Shown here piece after piece: positions 33,301 through 45,035 of a DNA stretch of 64,000 nt. Location of the stretch: contig MJGA01000009.1 of the NCBI GenBank assembly GCA_001910725.1, positions 1-64,000 on the forward strand, written 5' to 3'. Numbering within the stretch: position 1 is the stretch's first letter; every line of letters starts with the position of its first letter. A program made the translations under genes and the position numbers. This DNA comes from Phanerodontia chrysosporium. Taxonomy: Eukaryota; Basidiomycota; Agaricomycetes; Polyporales; Phanerochaetaceae. The notes under the pieces are model-generated. The model was not told where the DNA came from. It made no database searches and saw only the letters and a program-made list of their open reading frames with translations.

Positions 33301-36300
33301 TCGAGCACTTGACCTCCGCTAAAGTTGTGCTCGCCAGTCAGCTGGTAGGCCTCATCGATAAATATCGCGCCGCCACCCTCCTTGAGCATGTCTTCAATCA
33401 TCTTCTTCGCGCCGGGCACGCCTTCGTTGGCCAGACGAGATCCAGTAGTCTCGACAAACTTGTCACCCGGAAGGATGTCAACGGATGCGAGGAACTTCGC
33501 ATAGTGTCGCGCGATCGTCGTCTTTCCTGCACAGCATTCAGCATATACGCTCAGGTAGACAAGGGAAATACCGGCTTACCGGTGCCAGGGTTTCCTTGAA
33601 GCACGACGTTGAATCGCTCGTCCTTGACCGAGGTGCCTTGTCGGAGGGTGGTGTCGATCTTCGCCTTGATCCGCAGCACTTGCGCCTTGACCTCCTCTAG
33701 ACCGGTCATTTCCATGATTGCATCTATACTCAGGTTATTCGCGCCGTCGATGTCCTTCTGGCGCTGCCACTCCTGCTCGGACTTGGATGGTGGAATCGGT
33801 GGGGGAGTATTGTCGTCTGCGGGTAGAGGCGGTGTCTCAGGACGGCTGGGAGCGTTACTGACACTCGGTGTGTCTGCTGTTGGAACCTGAGGTCCCGGAG
33901 CCGGCGCGGTGGCGTCAGCAGGACTAGATTGTGCTGAGGCGCCAGTGAGATATTCGCTCAGCCTTCCCAACAGAGACGTAGATGGTTGGGATGAAGACGG
34001 AGAGTCGTTCGATGGTGGAACTTGTGGAGATGCGGCATATGGCGGTGTTTGGGTTGGCGCCGGCTGGGCATGAGCTTGCGCAGCTGCAGCTTGCCTCGCT
34101 GTTCGCGCCTTCGCATCGGCGAGGTCCTTTTGTTTCTGTAGGATGGCGTTGGCGCGCTCTCGAGCGAGCTCTTGCTCTTTCTGTGCATCGCGCTCGGCCT
34201 CGATCTCCTCGTCCAGTTTGGCGATGCGCTGTGCATGCTCGCGCAGCTCGGCGTCGCGCTTCTGCTGCCGCTCGAAGTCTTTCTGCTTCTTCTTCTCGGC
34301 AGCTTCCTGAGCCTTCTCGCACTTGATACAGTTACTGGGCGGCGGTTGGTTGCACTTGTACGTCCGCTTGTGGCCGTTGGGGCATGTATAGTCGAGGACG
34401 GCCTCGCAGTCCATCTTCGAGTGGTCGTAGATCTGGTGGCACTTGGAGGGGCACTGATGAATACCGCATTTGAGCATCGCCGCGCTGGCCAAACCGAGAA
34501 ATTTAGTTACGTCGTTGCGTATGAGGTCGTGATACGTACCATGGCTCATGACACCCGCCTTCTGGACAGTGCTCGTCGAAGTCTTCTGGGCGCTTGAGGA
34601 TTGCCGTCTTCTTAGGATGCCGCTCGCAGCGCACAGGTAACCCGTCGTAGATATGCCCGTCCTTCCGCATCATGGTGAAGAGTTCTGTCCAGAGCTTCCC
34701 TCCCTTGCGTGCGCCACCGAATGTCTCTGCATTGCCAATCATGATGAGATGATCGCGGGCACGGGAGAGGAGCACATTGAGACGCTCCGGTGCGAACATG
34801 AATCCGATATCCCGCGACGAGTTGCTGCGCGTCAAGGAGACGAGAACGATGTCGCTCTCTTCGCCTTGGTAATTATCTGCATATAAACGTCAGAGCCTGA
34901 ACCTCGCCCATGCAATCGCAGACATGCCTATCGTAGCCAAACGCACTGGCTTCTTGGCCAGCTTTGCCGCTCCAGCTGACAGGAGCCCCGCGCGCACAAG
35001 ATCGTACGAGTCGAGATCATTCAGGACAGGGTCGACCTTTGCTTCTTTCTGGAGCGCGTCCCGCAGGCGATGGAGCTGGCCGAGGTAGGGCGTGAGAATG
35101 ACGACCTTGTCCGTACCGTAGCCGTTTTGTGCAAGATATCGGAGGATCTTGAGAATCATCTGGACCTCGAACGTATTCTGCTTCGAGGACGTGCTGCCCT
35201 CGTCGCGCCGGTCCGCGATCTTCGGGTGTTCATCCTCAGGCTTGTCATGAGTGATGAAGACGATGTTGTCCACGACACCTCGCAGGTTTGGGCGATTCTG
35301 TGTCCCGGGGGCATCTACGAGCCCGGGATACGTTAGGCGCCGCACGTACGAGGAGATCTCAGGGCGCATGCGGTGTTGCTTCATGAGGGCGGCGTGTGGG
35401 TAGCCGCGTAGGACCAGACGTTCGAAGAGGGACCTGTTCAAGTCGAAGCCGTTCCCCTTCTCGACTGTCAGTGCGTAGTTGTCCACCTTCGGACGCAGCT
35501 GTCTAGAACGTGATGAGTATCAGAACCGCGAGGCATGCCACCAAAGTGGTCGAGAACGCACTTGTGGTCACCAATGAGAATCAGCCGGCGCGTCTCCTCG
35601 CCCAGCGCAGTCAAGACATGGCTCTCTAGGATTTCTCCCGCCTCCTCGACGAGCACCACCTCTGGGAGCGCCTCGCGTAGGTCCCTGCTGTACTTCGCCG
35701 CGGCCGTCGTCGTGCAGCCAATGATGCGCTTGCTTAGGAGCGTGAGCGTGTCGCCCTCGCCGAACTTGCGCGTGAGGCGCTCCTGGTGGTCGTTGAACGC
35801 CGCGCCGAGCTCGCACAGGTGCTCGACGTGCTCGCGGATGATCGCGTCCTGCCAGCCCGCGACGCGCTCGCGGCGAGCAGGCACGGCCATCCCCCAGACG
35901 TTCGGGGTCTCGCGGACGTTTGGTGCGCTGCGCAGCACGCCAGCGTCCCATCCGCGCAGCCATTGGTCGATGAGGTAAACCTCGTTGACGGCCTTGCCGC
36001 GCTTGCCGACCTTGCGCATCCCGCCGTCTGGGTCCATCTGAACCTTGAACGCATAGAAGAACTCGGGGTCCGCGAACTCGAGGTGCTCGAGGAGCTCCTT
36101 GTGCGAGATGGTGAGCTTCATATACGCGTTGAATGCGGTTTCGAGCCGGTCAAGTGCCTGCGCCGCGCCAGACTTGAGTTGGTCGATTTGCGCCCAGTCG
36201 TTCCGACCTCGCGAGACTGTCTGGCGCTGCTTGTACAGCGACAGCGGGTCGGTGCGCGGAGTGGACTTGCCGCCTAGGCGTACAATGTTGTTTTGGGGGA

Positions 36301-37949
36301 TGCCGATGTCAAGGAGGTCTTCGAGAAATTGGTCTAGGGCGTGGTTCGTATAGCAACAAACGAGGATCTTCATGTCACTGAAGTCGTGCAGGATTTTTGC
36401 GACCAGGGCTCCAACAAAGGACTTGCCGGTACCTACAGTAGGTTGTCAGGGATGTTCGAGGACACATACTGACCCGCTACTCACCTGGAGGGCCCTGAAC
36501 TATAGCCACACGCTTCTCCAAACAAGACAGAAGAGACTCTGCTTGGGCGTCGTCGAGGACGATAGACTTGGGTGAACGCACGATATCCTTCAAATCCTGC
36601 TGTGGATTGCTTCGAAGCGCATTGATGACGGCTTGAGGCAAGTTCGGCGGATCCTCGAGGGTCTTTCCGGGCTCCCACTGCACCAGTTCGGGAGAGAGCG
36701 GCATGGCTGCGATCTCTTGGAGTGCTTTCAGCACGGGCTCGTACGAAAACACCGCGGTGTCAATCATGATCAGCTTGACGTCCTTCGCGCGGAAGAGCCT
36801 GCAGAGCGCGTCGACGGCACTGCGCATGTCGCTTAGGAGCAGGACAAACTCGGGCGGGGTCTTCGCGAGGCGGTTCTCGTCGCGGCGGACAGTCGGGAAC
36901 GCGACGACAGTGCCATCGACGACGAGCGCTGCGAGGGAACCGTCGCGGACGAGCTTGCGATCATCGTCGAGATACTTCTTGCGATCCTTGGGCTTGTCTC
37001 TCTTGAAGAACCAGAGGTCCTCGCCGGGGTTCATGCGCAAGACGAGGCCCCACCCGTCGTTGCGCCCGCGGCCCTGCGGCGCGATGCCGTACATGTCTAC
37101 GAGCGTCAGCCCGTCGACGACGATCCCGCGGTGCTTGCCCTTGCGCTGCCCAAGCGCAATCTGTAGCTCTTCGCGGAGCTCGTGCAGCATGTCTTCGCGG
37201 TACAGGCGAAACTGGTTGTCGAGGTGTGTGGCGAAGCGCTGGTCGGAGGGCGTCGCGTCGACCTCGGCTGCGGTGCGCATAAATGCAGGCTCTTTCGACA
37301 TGATTTCGTCTGCGGTGGGCATGACGCTGATGGTGCGGAAGTCGACGTGGTCATTATCGTGGCGTCCGCCAGGACTGGACTCGGTGTTTGTAGTGATGGA
37401 TCCGACGGTTTCGACGATGTGCTTCAGCTTGTGGCCCAGAGAGCGCACCTCTGTGCTGTGTGAGTCGATGAGCCTCTGCGCAATGTTCTCCTCCTGAGCC
37501 AGCTCGCGATATGGGGTAGCCTCGGCAGCGGGGAGAGAGACGAGCTGGAGCAAGAGCCAGCCGAACGCCTGCTGCGCATCGTCCTGGAGGTTCCCTGCCA
37601 GAAACTCTCGGGTGAACGCTCTCCAAAATACAGGAGGCTCTACAAGCTTTTCGACGACCTGTTCAAGGTAGTGACCTCCGCCGATATCCTTGAGCGCTGG
37701 GGTGCGGATGTAAAGGATGAGCTTCGCCGGCTGCGAGTTGAGGAATGCCGGTGAGAGGTCTGTGAACACTGCAGATTGCAGGGATGCGAGGCCCGCTTTG
37801 CTCGAGATGAGCTTGTCGACGCAGGCGACAGGCTCAGGTTGAGCACAGACGGCCTCGAGGAACTGTGAAGCGTTGAAGCGTGTGATTGGCTGCTGTCCGT
37901 GTATGACGCTATTGAATGTCTTGGTGAGTCTTGCGACTCGGGGGTCCAT
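30353..37949 (-). CDS. ZNFX1/NFX1-type SF1 helicase fused to three CbxX-type AAA modules (2,373 aa)
   Basis: Ten exons: 37949..36485, 36432..35562, 35502..34928, 34876..34540, 34484..33580, 33526..32624, 32569..32460, 32412..32248, 32192..31691 and 31641..30353; reading phase is consistent throughout. Residues 1-480 are a helical N-terminus. SF1 helicase motifs follow: GPPGTGKS at about 486, VLVEEAGEI, GDHKQLRP, DNYQGEESDIVLVSLTRSN and FAPERLNVLLSRARDHL. An NF-X1-type Cys/His cluster (residues about 1045-1120, CGIHQCPSKCH) is next, then an Ala/Gln coiled coil. Three AAA modules follow, with GNPGTGKTT (about 1380), GNPGTGKTT (about 1658) and GPPGTGKTT (about 1942); their Walker B motifs read FIDEAYQL, VIDEAYSL and FIDEAYRL. 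The tail is a long Glu/Arg helix ending WVSNAALGV. ZNFX1-like helicases act on RNA in silencing and defence, and CbxX/CfqX AAA proteins are remodelling ATPases; the joint role here is inferred only. Two introns use GC donors (from 34927 and from 32247). Confidence 0.9.
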
Positions 37950-38668
37950 GGTGGAGGTGTCAGGTTGTTAGGGGGTGGGGGACGTAAGCAAGTCGAGAAA
38001 CCGCAGGCCTGCTACAAGGAAAGCCCATCTGGCCACGTTCCAAGGATACATCGTGGCTGTGCAGGGAATTGACCTTCCTCAAACTTTATCGCGAGCGCGG
38101 GGAGATGAGCTAGGAGTCTGGGGATAGACCTGCAGAGAGAGATCAACAAATCCACCTCAAGAAAAACTTCTGCCTCGGAATAGTCCATACGCTCATGAAA
38201 ATCACGAAGTCGGAACTTACGAGCTACAGTTTGACGAGATTCATCTTTTGAGACACGCCCGTAAAACCTCCTGCGTCGGCTGAGTAGATGAAGCACAAGA
38301 CTGCAGTATCGGTAGTTATTTGGAGCCAAAGCACGAACAAGTTAAGAATACAATCTTTCGGGAGGACATGAGTGTCGGAGCGAAAGGATATCTCAGGGCG
38401 TCTGTCAGGGTCCGCCTGCGACATTCCGTTGATGCGCCATCAAGCGCATCATTCAACAATCGCGGGGCATGCGGCGGGTGGGAAGCAACAGACAATCAAG
38501 CGATGTGCGTAGTATATGGACCTGTTTCACGATGCAGACTCGGTTCACGAGGCCCCTCATTACGCTTCTGAGTCGCAAGAATAATATATAGGCTAGCATA
38601 GAATAATCTCAACAAAATGACGTCGCCGTAGGTAATACACAGGAGGAACGAACGAGTGGATACAAAGA
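37950..38668. other. upstream region of the helicase gene
   Basis: No coding sequence recognised. It holds a copy of the TGATGCGCCATCA motif at 38430-38442, here part of an 8-bp hairpin (TGATGCGC...GCGCATCA). Confidence 0.5.
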
Positions 38669-40187
38669 TCAAGCACAAGGCTTGTCATCGGGCGGTGGCA
38701 CATCGGATTCTCCCCTCTTCCATGTATGCTCCTTCCACCTTGGCCAAAGGTCGATGGTGATTTCTTCAATATCGGGCATCTTGGTTCGTAGGAACTTGAT
38801 GACTCGGTGTCCGCGCGCAGAGAGCGGAAGCACAGGAAGGACTAGCCATCATCTCGGTCAGGACAGAACGGCAAAATAATGCTCGGTACATACAGCGAGG
38901 AGGGTGCACACCGCTTCCGGGCCTGATCGCAATCCTCAGGCGCTGCAGGGGCGAGACCTCGATGCGTTCGAACAGCCCTTTCTGCAGCAATCCGTCAGCA
39001 TGCAGGCCACGCGTCCACAACGGGGCACTCACGATCTCGTCCAGGATATCAGGGAAGGCGTAGATGTGCACGGTGACGTCGAGCTTGCGCAGCGTCGGGA
39101 AGACGAGGACGCGCTCGAGCTGGTTGATGTGGCTGGGGCGGATGAGCACGGTGATCTCCCGGGGCGTGACGTCGTGCATGAGGCCGAGGAGGTGCCCCAT
39201 CTTCGCGCCGATGCGCGCCTCGCGCTCGGCGTTGATCTCGGTCTCGATCGCGTCGACGGGGCAGCGGAGCGCGAGGCTCCAGAGCGTGAGGAGGTCGCCC
39301 GTCGCGCGCTCGAGGCCGTCCCAGCGCGCGGCGGGCGCGCGGCGCTGGGCGTCGGCGTTCGCGAGGCGCACGTCGAGCACGCTCGGGGCGTCCTCGCGCG
39401 CGGCGCCGAGCATCTCGCGGCTCCACGGGACGCTCGACACGGTGATCCCGAGGCGGCGGAGCGCGGGGAAGGCGCGCATGAGGTGCACGGTCTCGACGCG
39501 CGTCGCGCTGTGCCACACGAGGGTGTGCACGCGCGCGAAGGGCGCGCCGTTCGCGGGGATGTGTGGCCCCGCGTGCTCGCTCTTCGCCTCGACGAGCAGG
39601 CCGGTGAGCGTGGCGACGCACGGCTGCGCCTGCAGCAGCGGGAGCGGGTCGAGCACGAAGCCGTCGCGCATGCGTGGCTGGTCGAGGTGCAGGAGGTCCA
39701 TCTGCGGGTGCAGGTGCTCGAGCACCTGGACGATGCGGTCGGCGACGGGTCCGATCTCGCGGAACTTGAGGCCGCGCAGGTCCTTGAGGGAGATGATCCA
39801 GTTGTAGACGGTTGGGTTCAGGTCATCGCAGCCCATGGTGAGATCGAGGAATTGCAGGCGGTTGAAGTGGTGCAGAACGTCCGTGAAGCGGTAGCGCATG
39901 GGATATGTGAGGTACTGCATCACAGGCTTGTCGTCAATCATGCCGTAGGGCACAATGAGGTAGAGGACGTAGGAAAACCGCGTGAGGTCCCTGAAGAGGT
40001 GCCAACGGTAGAGATCGAAGCGCATCTCACGTTCCTGAGAAAATGGGTGGCCACAGATGTGAACGAAGCGGAGAAGTATTGGGATTCCGAGCCTCCGAAG
40101 AGTGCGGCATGCTTGCATCACTTGTAGTATGTCCCATGGGCTCAAGAATTCCATGACCCTTTCGAGCACATCATAATTTAGTTTCAT
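38669..40187 (-). CDS. F-box/LRR protein, paralogue C (488 aa, intact)
   Basis: Exon 1 40187..38894 and exon 2 38841..38669, joined by an intron with donor GTATGT, branch CTGAC and acceptor GGCTAG (phase 1). Starts MKLNYDVLERVMEFLSPWD, an F-box-like N-terminus, then CRTLRRLGIPILLRFVHI and a series of Leu-rich segments (LQFLDLTMGCDDL, LRGLKFREIG, LHLDQPRM). Exon 2 gives GHRVIKFLRTKMPDIEEITIDL and ends DDKPCA. Probably a Skp1-binding SCF substrate receptor; substrate unknown. It is the intact partner of the frameshifted copy at 28507: the exon 2 lengths are identical, and the two genes flank the helicase gene in opposite orientations. The large plus-strand ORF over it is an antisense shadow. 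Confidence 0.85.
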
Positions 40188-41466
40188 GGGTTCTCGCCCA
40201 ATGAAGCTCTGTGAGACGGGTATAGTGTGGGTATATCATTGTTTGTAGAGATAGTAAGTGCATACCTGTTTCAAACTTTGAAGTGTGCTCGTTCGGCGTA
40301 CGCCAGCAAATGAAGGCACGACATCTAGTCTTTTGCCATTCATGGCGGTATCTGCTGCCGTAGAATGGTTGAAGAACGTCTTCACCATTCTATACCAATA
40401 GTCGTGAAATTGATACCTTCGAATGAGCAGGATCAACAACGTAGTAGTGGTGAGGAAAGTGGATGCTGACGCCAGAAATGTGGCCCGGGACACGGTTTTA
40501 TTTACTGGTATTTGTAGAGATGATGCCCGACTCCCACGTTCATTGAGCCGGGCGCTCGACCTCCTTGCCAACCGTAATTCTGACGAGACAATGAGGGTCT
40601 TTTGCTGGGACCTACGCAGCGTGCGCACCCCATTTCGCAGATCGGCACCGCCGCATGAAGAAAACAGGGACAGCGCAACGCTGTCGTCTCTGACCATACT
40701 GGAAGGCGGGACCTGGGGAAACAACAGTTAGCGATCATAGCCACTCCGTACTGTGGTGCAGACCGTCGAGAGCCTCTGCATGCTGTGCAGCTGGAGAAAG
40801 CAGCGCGAGGCTCGGTCGCATCGGCAGAATCCGGCCGTGCTTGCGCCACGACGTCCTGATGCGCCATCGGGCGCATCAAGGCGACAACAGGCGCTGGAGG
40901 GTGTCCGTTCCCGGCGCAACCGGCGCAACCTGCTGTGCATGACACGAGCGTACGCCGGGGATGATCACAGTGGGTCGGTCGTCGAATGCGCACGGTGGCC
41001 ACAACTCTTGTGTACCATAACGGCGCGCGTCCACTAGGTCGAGCCTGGGCCTGAGGGCTGCCATGGCGCTGCCAGTCACGCGGCGGGTGTCCGATACAGA
41101 GTGCACGCCTCCGTACAGCCTCGTCTCTCTGCGCATTGCACGACATGCACCCCGCTGGGTGGATATCTGCAGTAGGACTTGGCAACGACACCGCGTTGTG
41201 GGCTGCCCAGGATGCCACAGACATACCAGTTGTGCCGCATGCCGCGAGTGTCATGGCTGGCGCACAGCAACAACGTGTCCGCGCACATTCAATGAGCTGA
41301 AAAGGGGAAGACTGAGCATACAGAGCGTTGCGGTGCAACTCTTCGAGCATGCAACGCAGAAAGTTGGATGGCTCAACCTGCTTGAACAATAACGACAATC
41401 TACTAGAAACACATTCCGGATTAAAGTACACATTACACATTCCCAATTCCGACATCGTGAAACCCT
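40188..41466. other. intergenic, no gene seen
   Basis: The minus-strand ORF 40236-40724 has no family character. The region carries the best copy of the 13-bp motif at 40857, where TGATGCGCC and GGCGCATCA form a perfect 9-bp stem around ATCG. Confidence 0.5.
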
Positions 41467-43764
41467 CTAGAGCACCTCCTCGCCCTTGGTCTCGGGCAAG
41501 AACAGCGCACAGAGCGTGCTCACAAACACGCCGCCGCCCGCGAGGTAGAGCACGCCCATGCTGCTCCCGAGCCGCGCGGCGACGAGCGGCGCGACGATGC
41601 TGCTCAGCCGGCCCCAGAAGCTCGCGAGCCCGCACGCGCTCCCGCGCACCGCCGCCGGGAACGCCTCGGGCGTCCACCCGTAGAGCACCGCGTTGAACGT
41701 CGACTGGACTGCAAGGCAGGTGTGAGCGTTTTTGTGGGGGGGAGAGCGTCAAGGGCGACGGCGAGACGTACAAAAGTACTCCATCGCGTTGAAGCCCACG
41801 CTCGCGGCCGGCGTCGTGATGACTGCGTACAGGAACAGGCTCGCGCCCATGAGTGCGCTCGAGCCGACCATCGCCCACTTGCGGCCGATGTACGGGATTT
41901 CAATGAGAGCCGTGCCCAGAAGCACCCCCGGCACGCCGACGACCGCGATGACGATGCTGCAAACAGTCTCAGCACAACAAACATAAGACACGCGCCGGCA
42001 GACGCACTAGTTACGATAGACAATCGCGGTGCTGAGGTTCTCTGCCGCACCACGGTCCGCGAGGAACTTGGGCAGAAAGTTTCCCGCGATGACGAAACCC
42101 CTACAGCCCTCATCAGCTCTGCCCAAGATGACCTCACAGAATCACTCACCAGTAGTCAGCCGCGTAGCATACCCATGTCAACAGAGTGAGACGGATCATA
42201 TACGACGAGCTGAACAACATCTTGAGATGACCGCCCATGGCGGGTACCTTGACCCTGCGCTGAGGCTCTTCGTAGTCCTCGGGGGCGATGTCGGCCTCGC
42301 CCTCGGTTGCACCCTTGCTCAGGCGGCTTGTGCCACGGGCCATGCGACTCGGGCCCCGGGACATGCGGCTTCCGGCCTTGCTGATGCGACTACCACCCTT
42401 GCTGAGACGGCTGGAGCGCCCGCTAATGCGGCTCTCGCGCTGTTCAAGCTCTGCAAAACGACGGTCAATCTCCTCGAGTTCAGTCTCATCGACGGTGCTC
42501 TCGCGGCCATTGACGCGAGCGACGCAGCGTACAACTTCGCATGCCTCGGCATCGCGGCCTTTGCTGACGAGGAACTTTGGGCTCTCGTAAAAGGTAAACA
42601 GGAAGAAGCGAGCAAAGAAGGCCGCAACGGAAAGACCGCCGAGTGTGAAGAGCGCGTAGCGCCAGCCAGCGTTGGAACCCCGGGTGCAGCAGGTGCTCGA
42701 GTTGGCGGGCGTCGAGTGCCGCAGAGTCGAGCAGGCGGGAAGCGCGGTATCGCAAGCAAAGTTGGGGACAAGGCCCCAGGAAATGAGAGACGTGATAATG
42801 ACACCTGCGGGGTCGGTCAGGGGAGGCCATCGAGGATATGAAGGGCCCTTACCGATGGGCTGGAACACGCTCAGCGCGGCCAACAGGTAGCGACGATCCT
42901 ATGTTTTCTATTCGAGTCCGGGGTATTATCGCAGAAAGGAAGCTTGCTTACGTTTGGCAAGAACTCTAGGACGATAGTTGCGTCGATGGGTATATTTCCA
43001 CCGAGACCAAAGCCGACAAAGAAGACGACGGCGCAGATGCCGCGCCAGGTGTCGAGGGCACCAAGGATCATACCTAGAAGGTGGTCAGCATAGATGCGCC
43101 CAGAGCGGGGCTAACATACCGAAAACGGCGACAATGCCGACGGTGAGATTGAAGGCCCAGCGGCGGCCTATGATGTCAACGAGAATGCCCCAGGTAAAGG
43201 CACCGACAGTGAGACCGGCAGAGAAGACTGCGCAGAGTCAATGAGTGAGACAGAAGGGGTGGCGGTGGAGCATACCCGAGAAGATGTCGCCATATTCTTC
43301 GTCAGGGACGCCGAGCTCCTGTTGTATGCGTGGGGTGACGAGCGAAAATGCCTGGGCCCACATGAGGTCGAGGGCATAGCCAAAGCCGCAGAGGAAGAAG
43401 CTGCAGGACGGGTCAGCGGGAGAGTGGGATGTGATGGCGGGTTGACGCACATGCACCACTGGTAGCGGCCCATGCCGGTCTCTTCGAGGGCGCGGTTGAT
43501 GATGGCGGTCTTCATCTCGACGGGGGTCTTGCCTTCGAGGTCGTCGACGGCGAAGCCGACGCCCTCGAGGTCATTGTCGACGCGGTAGACGTCGACTCTG
43601 GCGTCGTCGTCGTCGTTGCCCATCTCCTCGATGCTGTGGCCGGTGTTGGTGCGCGAATGGGCCGGGCGGGCGTGGAGAGACGGCGAGTGGGGAATAAGCG
43701 AGGCAGAGGACGGTTCCGCGGGGATCGAGGAGGGAAGGAGGGTATAGTCGCGCCTGCTGGACAT
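41467..43764 (-). CDS. MFS transporter (629 aa)
   Basis: Nine exons: 43764..43451, 43400..43276, 43227..43120, 43073..42952, 42898..42853, 42804..42150, 42100..42008, 41956..41772 and 41708..41467. After a hydrophilic N-terminus with an acidic patch (EEMGNDDDDARVDVYRVDND) the protein has the major facilitator fold: IFFLCGFGYALDLMWAQAF (TM1), the cytoplasmic loop DIIGRRWAFN, TM4-6 around VGFGLGGNIPIDATIVLEF, and a second half starting near FVIAGNFLPKF with loop IPYIGRKWAM. It ends LFLPETKGEEVL. It should move a small solute across a membrane; the layout resembles the SV2/SVOP-like branch of fungal MFS, and the substrate cannot be told. The central loop holds six to seven repeats of an SRxS/SRMS unit, likely phosphorylated. 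Codons are interrupted at every intron consistently. Confidence 0.85.
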
Positions 43765-45035
43765 TGCGGGCGTATTAACGGGAGGGTGTACCTGGGCGCG
43801 TAGCAGATTTGGTTACGAGATAGACTCTCGGGAGAACCGAGGGACGCAGATGACCTGGCAGGAGAGCGTGCAGGTGGATATCAAGGGGGCGGCGGGCAGA
43901 ACGACAGGCAGCGGGAGGGATGGTAGTGGTTCGAAAGCAAGCCTGTCCGAGGACATCCAGTACGGCGCTGCGCAGAGACGACTGTGAAGGGTGTGTTGGG
44001 CGATGACGACGACGACGAGGAAGAGGGTGCGCGAAGAGGCCGTCGTTGAGTTCACACCTGGGAGCTGCGATGCACAGCACCAGCCGCTTTCGGGCGCGCC
44101 ACAGCCATCTTGGGAACACCAACTTCCGTCCTTGGCACGCGCGCCTTGCGGACTTGCCCTATGTGACAGCGGCAGCGACAAAACCAGCCAGCCCGATGAT
44201 GTCATCAGCCCGCGCCGTGCCAAAAAGGGGAGCTCGCCGCTGCGACGAGGGTAGAGCGGCCGCCTGCCGCGTCGGCCGCTTTGGCAGGACCCTACGAGGC
44301 AGACAGGCCAACTGCTATCCGCTATCGCTGCCAGTGCCGCACCTGCCCCTGTTGCGCAGCTCGCAGCGTGCCGCAGTCCCCCACTAGGCAGAGGTCGTCG
44401 GTTGCTCGAATGGTGCTCTCTCTGCGAGACCCCAGGTTCTCATTAGCTGCCCCATTTTCGCCGTCTGATAAGGTCTGTACGTACCAAGTCAGGCTAGCAA
44501 TAGCTCGAACTGTCTGATCATTTGAATCGTGTTATCTAGAGTGAAAGGCAATTGAGACGACGCTCGCTGGCACGTTCATCTTACCAGCGCCAACCTTAGC
44601 TTACCCACTTACTGTGGTTTCTACTTACCTTCAATAGACGCTAGACGCCCGGATAAGGAATCGGAACTTGCACCCTTTACCTACAGGGTTACCAACTAGA
44701 ATGCCCTTACTGAACATCTCGAGAACGCGGCCAACTCTCTTTACGTGGAGCGTATGGTAAAGGCTCGTTCGAGCCTATACGCCTTGCCTTGAGCCTATAC
44801 AAAAGAACAGCGTGCCAGGAAGATCGTGTTGGCCCAGGTGAAACAACACCACGGCTTCTGCTACGTTTCGGAGGAGAGCAGCATTCCGCCAGAATACAAT
44901 TCTGCCACTCGGATTCTTCCACAATCCTTCCTAGATTCGATTGGTAGCGCTACAGACAGAGAATACACAGACAATACAAAGACCCAAATACATCCAAGCA
45001 CAACAAAAAAAAACACTGACACTGTCCACGGAGAC
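43765..45035. other. intergenic, no gene seen
   Basis: Upstream region of the transporter gene and 3' flank of the kinase gene. No tRNA, repeat or exon recognised. Confidence 0.5.

Noticed and set aside
38904..40127. 407-codon plus-strand ORF
   Set aside because: Antisense shadow of the F-box/LRR gene; its composition mirrors the codon bias of the true strand.
40502..41878. 458-codon minus-strand ORF over the transporter 3' end
   Set aside because: It reads the last exons of the MFS gene out of frame and continues through intergenic DNA; the real frame has nine consistent exons.
44600..44720. tRNA-like B-box near CAGGGTTACCAAC
   Set aside because: No matching A-box or cloverleaf could be drawn.
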